Shown one piece after another: positions 7,968-10,728 of a stretch of DNA of 10,728 nucleotides. The first letter of the stretch is position 1, and each line of letters starts with the position of its first letter. The translations under genes were made by a program, and so were the position numbers. The notes under the pieces were generated by a model. It ran no database searches. It was not told where the DNA came from and saw only the letters and a list, made by a program, of their open reading frames with translations. Origin of the DNA: Gemmatimonadota bacterium (GTDB taxonomy: Bacteria > Gemmatimonadota > Gemmatimonadetes > Longimicrobiales > Gaopeijiaceae); assembly GCA_016209995.1 (NCBI GenBank), contig JACQVC010000136.1, positions 1 through 10,728 on the forward strand, written 5' to 3'.

Positions 7968-7972
7968 CCTCC
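7968..7972 (-). promoter_or_regulatory. Strong ribosome-binding site of the binding protein
   Basis: The transcript reads GGAGG five bases before the ATG at 7962, inside AGAGGGAGGG. It is the best Shine-Dalgarno match among the operon genes and fits the need for more binding protein than permease. Confidence 0.75.
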
Positions 7973-7982
7973 CTCTGCACCG

Positions 7983-8023
7983 CGCGACATCTCTGTGACT
8001 GCGCCGAGTCGCATGATGTCGCG
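7983..8023 (-). promoter_or_regulatory. Stem-loop between ATPase 2 and the binding-protein gene
   Basis: CGCGACATC at 7983-7991 is the exact reverse complement of GATGTCGCG at 8015-8023. Inside it a second stem pairs 7994-8000 with 8007-8013 (one G-T wobble) around a six-base loop GCGCCG. Only a small asymmetric internal loop separates the two stems, giving about 16 pairs in 41 bases. In the transcript the hairpin ends seven bases before the AGAGGGAGGG ribosome-binding region. No U-run follows it on the minus strand, so it is not a standard intrinsic terminator. It could protect a processed mRNA beginning with the binding-protein gene, or cause partial attenuation. The structure is seen; the role is inferred. 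Confidence 0.7.
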
Positions 8024-8080
8024 ACGGTGCGTTGCGCAGGTTGCCAGCTTCCGGATCCTGTCCGGGTCATCGACTCTGCG

Positions 8081-9112
8081 TCACTGCCACGGCGCCTTCC
8101 CGTTCCTCCACCCGTGGCACGCGACGCGCCGGCCGTCGGGCCGGTCCTGGAGCTCCGGCTCCGTGTCGCACTCCGCACGGCGAAAATGACAGCGAGGGGC
8201 GAGACGACAGCCCGCGGGCACGGCCGTCGGATCGGGGATCTCGCCCCGGAGTTCGTAGCGGTCAGCCGGACGCGAGCCGTCCATCCTGGGCAGCGCCGCG
8301 ATCAGACCGCGAGAATATGGATGCAGCGGCTCGCTGAGGAGCGCCGTCGCCGGCCCGATCTCCACAATGCGCCCGAGATACATCACGGCGATCCGCGCGC
8401 AGATCTCCTTCAGTGCGGCGAGGTCGTGGCTGATCAAGACAATGCTGACGTGCCGCTCGCCGGCCAGCCGCCTGAGCAGGTTCAGCACCCCAGCCCGGAT
8501 GGACACGTCGAGCATGGACGTCGGCTCATCGGCGATGATGTATCGCGGCGCGAGGACGAGCGCCCGCGCCACGGCCACTCGTTGGCGCTCGCCACCACTC
8601 AGCTGGAACGGGTACCGGTGGAGGTACCGCTCACCGGGGCAGAGGCCGCATTCCTCGAGCGTGCGGAGGACATACGGCAGGCGCTCGTTCCCCGTGCAGA
8701 GCGCATGGACATCCAGCGGCTCCGCCAGCGTGCGATAGACGGTGAAGCGCGGATTCAGGCTGGCGTAAGGGTCCTGGAAGATCATCTGCGCCTGACGCCG
8801 GAAGGCCCGGACGTCGGGTCCCTTGAGCTCCGCGACGTCCCGGCCGAGAAAGAGCACGCGCCCGCGCGTCGGCGCCTGGAGGTTCACCATGATCTCGCTG
8901 ATGACCGTCTTGCCCGAGCCGCTCTCGCCGGCGATGCCCAGGATCTCCTGCTGGCCGAGGGTGAGGCTGACGCCGTCCACGGCTTTCACGTACCGGCGGC
9001 CCCGACCGCGGAGATCGTCGAGCAGGCCGCGCCGCACCGGGTAGTGCTTGCTGACGTGCTCCAGCTCCAGGAGAGGTTGCTGCGGAATGCCGGTCGTGCT
9101 CGAAGGGATCAG
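8081..9112 (-). CDS. ABC transporter ATP-binding protein 2, DppF/OppF type
   Basis: Cytoplasmic ATPase of the peptide/nickel importer, about 343 residues. Seen: the OppF-type N-terminus LLELEHVSKHYPVRRG; Walker A GESGSGKT (62-69); Q-loop IFQDPYASLNPR with Q113; signature LSGGERQ (171-177); Walker B YIIADE with E196; switch H229 in LISHD; and a C-terminal oligopeptide-transporter extension with C302, C308, C315 and C332, the four-cysteine pattern seen in this family and able to hold a 4Fe-4S cluster in some members. The start is uncertain. No ATG, GTG or TTG lies between the family N-terminus and the upstream stop. A CTG at 9112 overlaps the ATPase 1 stop as CTGA, matching the GTGA junctions elsewhere in the operon. 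A GTG further upstream would make a long overlap. The gene is followed by a 118-base gap with a stem-loop. Confidence 0.9.
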   Translation of the reverse strand: MIPSSTTGIPQQPLLELEHVSKHYPVRRGLLDDLRGRGRRYVKAVDGVSLTLGQQEILGIAGESGSGKTVISEIMVNLQAPTRGRVLFLGRDVAELKGPDVRAFRRQAQMIFQDPYASLNPRFTVYRTLAEPLDVHALCTGNERLPYVLRTLEECGLCPGERYLHRYPFQLSGGERQRVAVARALVLAPRYIIADEPTSMLDVSIRAGVLNLLRRLAGERHVSIVLISHDLAALKEICARIAVMYLGRIVEIGPATALLSEPLHPYSRGLIAALPRMDGSRPADRYELRGEIPDPTAVPAGCRLAPRCHFRRAECDTEPELQDRPDGRRVACHGWRNGKAPWQ

Positions 9113-10158
9113 CGCCGTGCCGTCCGGGTGCCGCCCGCGCCAGCGTCGGCGGGCGCGACGTGCATCCACGTCTCGGGGTCCTGGGCCAGGACGCGGAACG
9201 AATCCATCTCGTCGCTCCGCCAGCACGCCGCGCGGTGGTCGGGTCCGAGCTGGCGCGAGGGCGGCTGCGCCGACCGGCAGGCATCCACCGCCATCGGGCA
9301 GCGTGCCGCGAAGACGCACTCGAGTGGAGGCCGCCGGAGGTCCGGTGCCTGTCCCGGTATCGAGATGGCCTGGCGATCGCCCTCGAGCTGCGGAAAAGCG
9401 TTGCGCAGACCGATCGTGTACGGGTGGAGCGGACGATCGAGAATCGACCGCGTCGGGCCGGTCTCCACGACGCGGCCGCCGTACATGACGAGCACCCGGT
9501 CGCAGTTCTCGGCCACCACGGAGATGTCGTGGGAGATCAGCATCACCGTCACGCCGAACTGGCGGCGGATCGCCTGGATCTCGTCGAGGATGTGCCGCTG
9601 GAGGACCACGTCCAGCGCCGTCGTCGGCTCGTCCGCGATCAACAGGTCCGGGTTCAGCGCGATCGCCATGGCCAGGCACACCCGCTGCTTCGTGCCGCCG
9701 CTCAGCTCGTGGGGAAAGGCCTCCAGCCGGCTGGCCGGCAGCCCGACCATCTCCAGGAGCGTCGCCGCGCGCGCGCGAGCCTCGGCCCTGCTCGTGCGCT
9801 CGTGGGTGCGGATGGCTTCCACGAGCTGCGTGCCGACCGAGAGCACCGGGTTCAGGGAATTCATCGCGCTCTGCGGCATCATCGCCAGCCGTTTCCACCG
9901 GATCCGGCGCAAGTCGGCGAGCGGGAGCCTCAACAGATCGTGGCCGGCGAAGAGAACCTCGCCCGAGAGGTATCGCGCGGTGCGCGGCAGGAGCCTCAGG
10001 ACGGCCTTGACGAGCGTCGTCTTTCCAGAACCCGACTCCCCGATGACACCGAGGCACTCGCCCCGCTCGACGTCGAAGCTCACGTCCCGCACCGCGGCCA
10101 CGGTCGCGGCGCCGTCGCGGAAGACCACGTTGAGGTTCCGCACGTCGAGCAGGGGCAC
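9109..10158 (-). CDS. ABC transporter ATP-binding protein 1, DppD/OppD type
   Basis: First gene of the operon, a 349-residue ATPase (COG0444 type) that pairs with ATPase 2 to power import. Seen: N-terminal strand LLDVRNLNVVF; Walker A GESGSGKT (40-47); Q-loop MMPQSAMNSLNP with Q96; signature LSGGTKQR (152-159), a mild variant of the usual LSGGMRQR; Walker B LLIADE with E177; switch H210 in LISHD. The C-terminal extension contains LHPYTIGL and C281, C287, C294 and C312, the conserved cysteine set of this subfamily. The start is the GTG at 10158, which matches the family N-terminus; the ribosome-binding site is weak. The last 30 residues, after the cysteine region, are not conserved-looking. 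The stop overlaps the next gene's probable CTG start. Confidence 0.92.
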   Translation of the reverse strand: MPLLDVRNLNVVFRDGAATVAAVRDVSFDVERGECLGVIGESGSGKTTLVKAVLRLLPRTARYLSGEVLFAGHDLLRLPLADLRRIRWKRLAMMPQSAMNSLNPVLSVGTQLVEAIRTHERTSRAEARARAATLLEMVGLPASRLEAFPHELSGGTKQRVCLAMAIALNPDLLIADEPTTALDVVLQRHILDEIQAIRRQFGVTVMLISHDISVVAENCDRVLVMYGGRVVETGPTRSILDRPLHPYTIGLRNAFPQLEGDRQAISIPGQAPDLRRPPLECVFAARCPMAVDACRSAQPPSRQLGPDHRAACWRSDEMDSFRVLAQDPETWMHVAPADAGAGGTRTARR

Positions 10159-10488
10159 CGCGACTACCGCGTGTCGGCGCGTCTCATCGGCGCGTCGTCA
10201 AGCACGTCTTCCACCGAACTGCCGCGTGCCGGGATCACCGCGACGACGGTACACCACGCAAACGATCGAACATCCAAGCTCTAAACATTCGGACCTCTCC
10301 AGGAACCGGCGGGCAAACGGATAGCACGCGCGAGCTGAACCCGTCAACGGCAATCGTCGGCGCTAGGAAACATAAAACCCGTTCTCAGCCCCGCGCCCCC
10401 GGCCCGGGACGGATCCGCGGGCGGCCCGGGCCCCGGCCGCCCGCCGCCAGCCGTCGTCCCGGCTGCCCATTCTAGCAAAAAGCAACGT
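10159..10488. other. Intergenic region upstream of the operon
   Basis: About 330 bases without a credible gene. The open frames here are high-GC noise. The operon promoter on the minus strand should lie here. The least GC-rich part is 10255-10300. One weak candidate is TTGGAT (transcript strand, 10277-10272), 17 bases from GTGTAC (10254-10249), but the second box matches the bacterial -10 poorly, so I do not call it. Bases 10383-10460 are extremely GC-rich and carry a perfect inverted repeat, listed separately. The left boundary of the mobile element to the right cannot be placed exactly and could fall inside this stretch. Confidence 0.6.
10401..10432. repeat. GC-rich perfect inverted repeat
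   Basis: GGCCCGGG at 10401-10408 is the exact reverse complement of CCCGGGCC at 10425-10432, with a 16-base centre that itself contains the palindrome CGGATCCG. No U-run flanks it on either strand, so a terminator call is not supported. It could be a binding site, a mobile-element edge feature, or chance in a very GC-rich stretch. Confidence 0.5.
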
Positions 10489-10712
10489 GCAAACGATGGG
10501 TTTTGCCGATGCACCGTGGACCGTCCACCCGGGCGCTCGAACTGTGCACTGGCCCAGGCGGCGGCTTCGAGGCTGTCCGGGTATTACACCAACGCCGACC
10601 GCCGGAGCGTAGATAGGATGAAGCGGCCGACCTCTCACTCGACGTGGTGGGCGTAAGCTGCCCCCACACAGGGTATCGACGCGGTCAACGCCGCAGAGAG
10701 GAGAGGCCGGCC
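10489..10712 (+). ncRNA. Candidate IS110-type left-end non-coding region with bridge RNA
   Basis: This region lies directly upstream of what looks like an IS110 transposase start, where IS110 elements carry a structured non-coding RNA (bridge RNA) that pairs with both target and donor DNA. Seen: GCAAA/TTTGC (10489-10493 with 10502-10506); a stem TGCAC/GTGCA (10510-10514 with 10544-10548) enclosing a tight hairpin GTGGA-CCG-TCCAC (10516-10528); GTGGG/CCCAC (10647-10651 with 10663-10667); and GCGG-TCAACG-CCGC (10681-10694) just before the ribosome-binding site. The 10508-10700 span, near 190 bases, fits known bridge RNA lengths. RNA limits, guide loops and the element boundary are not determined. 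The call depends on the five-codon transposase identification. Confidence 0.4.
10700..10703 (+). promoter_or_regulatory. Ribosome-binding site of the transposase gene
   Basis: GGAG, within AGAGAGGAGAGG, ends nine bases before the ATG at 10713. It supports a real plus-strand gene start at the window edge. Confidence 0.65.
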
Positions 10713-10728
10713 ATGGACCATATTGGCA
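10713..10728 (+). CDS. IS110-family transposase, first codons only (cut by window end)
   Basis: Only ATG GAC CAT ATT GGC and one further base (A) are visible, giving MDHIG and then probably Ile, Met, Thr, Asn, Lys, Ser or Arg. Many IS110-family DEDD transposases begin M-D/E-H-I-G-I-D-V, where the D of GID is the first catalytic acidic residue of the RuvC-like domain. The final A is compatible with the expected Ile. A strong ribosome-binding site precedes it, and the upstream region is structured and non-coding as in IS110 left ends. The evidence is short, so the family call is a recognition-based inference. The gene diverges from the transporter operon. Confidence 0.55.

Noticed and set aside
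7964..8014. Sixteen-codon upstream frame ending one base before the binding-protein ATG
   Set aside because: It starts inside the hairpin and has no ribosome-binding site. A leader peptide is possible but unsupported.
7691..10324. Very long plus-strand open frame (877 codons) opposite the ATPases
   Set aside because: It is antisense to two clearly conserved ATPases and a binding protein, shows no recognisable domain, and is rich in Arg, Pro and Ser, as expected for high-GC shadow frames.
10618..10656. Twelve-codon frame (MKRPTSHSTWWA) in the mobile-element leader
   Set aside because: Too short, no recognisable content, and it overlaps the structured region proposed as RNA.
10363..10669. Minus-strand open frames of 91 and 65 codons in the right intergenic region
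   Set aside because: Composition is compatible with random GC-rich DNA, they overlap the candidate leader RNA, and no domain or convincing start is visible.

Overview
The window is high-GC bacterial DNA. Most of it is one long minus-strand transcription unit, running from about 10158 down to 1448. The organism is probably a GC-rich, Gram-negative-type soil or sediment bacterium: the solute-binding protein has a plain secretory signal without a lipobox cysteine, and codon third positions are strongly G/C. I cannot name a phylum with confidence.

Layout in transcription order on the minus strand: peptide/nickel-type ABC ATPase 1 (10158-9109), ABC ATPase 2 (9112-8081), a 118-base gap holding a strong stem-loop, a secreted solute-binding protein (7962-6259), permease 1 (6262-5270), permease 2 (5267 or 5273 down to 4386), a 647-residue FMN/4Fe-4S/FAD oxidoreductase of the 2,4-dienoyl-CoA reductase/old yellow enzyme family (4389-2446) and an alpha/beta hydrolase (2392-1448). 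The five-gene transporter is complete. Its tight coupling to two cytoplasmic enzymes suggests an uptake-plus-catabolism operon: import of an organic molecule, reduction of an activated double bond, and hydrolysis of an ester- or acyl-type bond. The substrate cannot be read from the sequence.

The most unusual gene is the solute-binding protein. The segment that normally ends this family (SBP_bac_5, COG0747) lies directly after the signal peptide, and the segment that normally begins the family follows it. It appears to be a complete but circularly permuted binding protein in one uninterrupted frame.

Left end (82-1333): two gene fragments meet at about 975. One is the C-terminal end of a class III aminotransferase. 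The other is the C-terminal catalytic part of a tyrosine recombinase with a cysteine-rich tail. Both lack their N-terminal portions, which marks a mobile-element scar downstream of the operon.

Right end (about 10489-10728): the last 16 bases are the first codons of a plus-strand gene, reading MDHIG after a strong ribosome-binding site. This is how many IS110-family transposases begin. The roughly 200 bases before it are non-coding, rich in hairpins, and placed where IS110 elements encode their bridge RNA. Between this and the operon lies an intergenic stretch that should hold the operon promoter, plus a very GC-rich inverted repeat.
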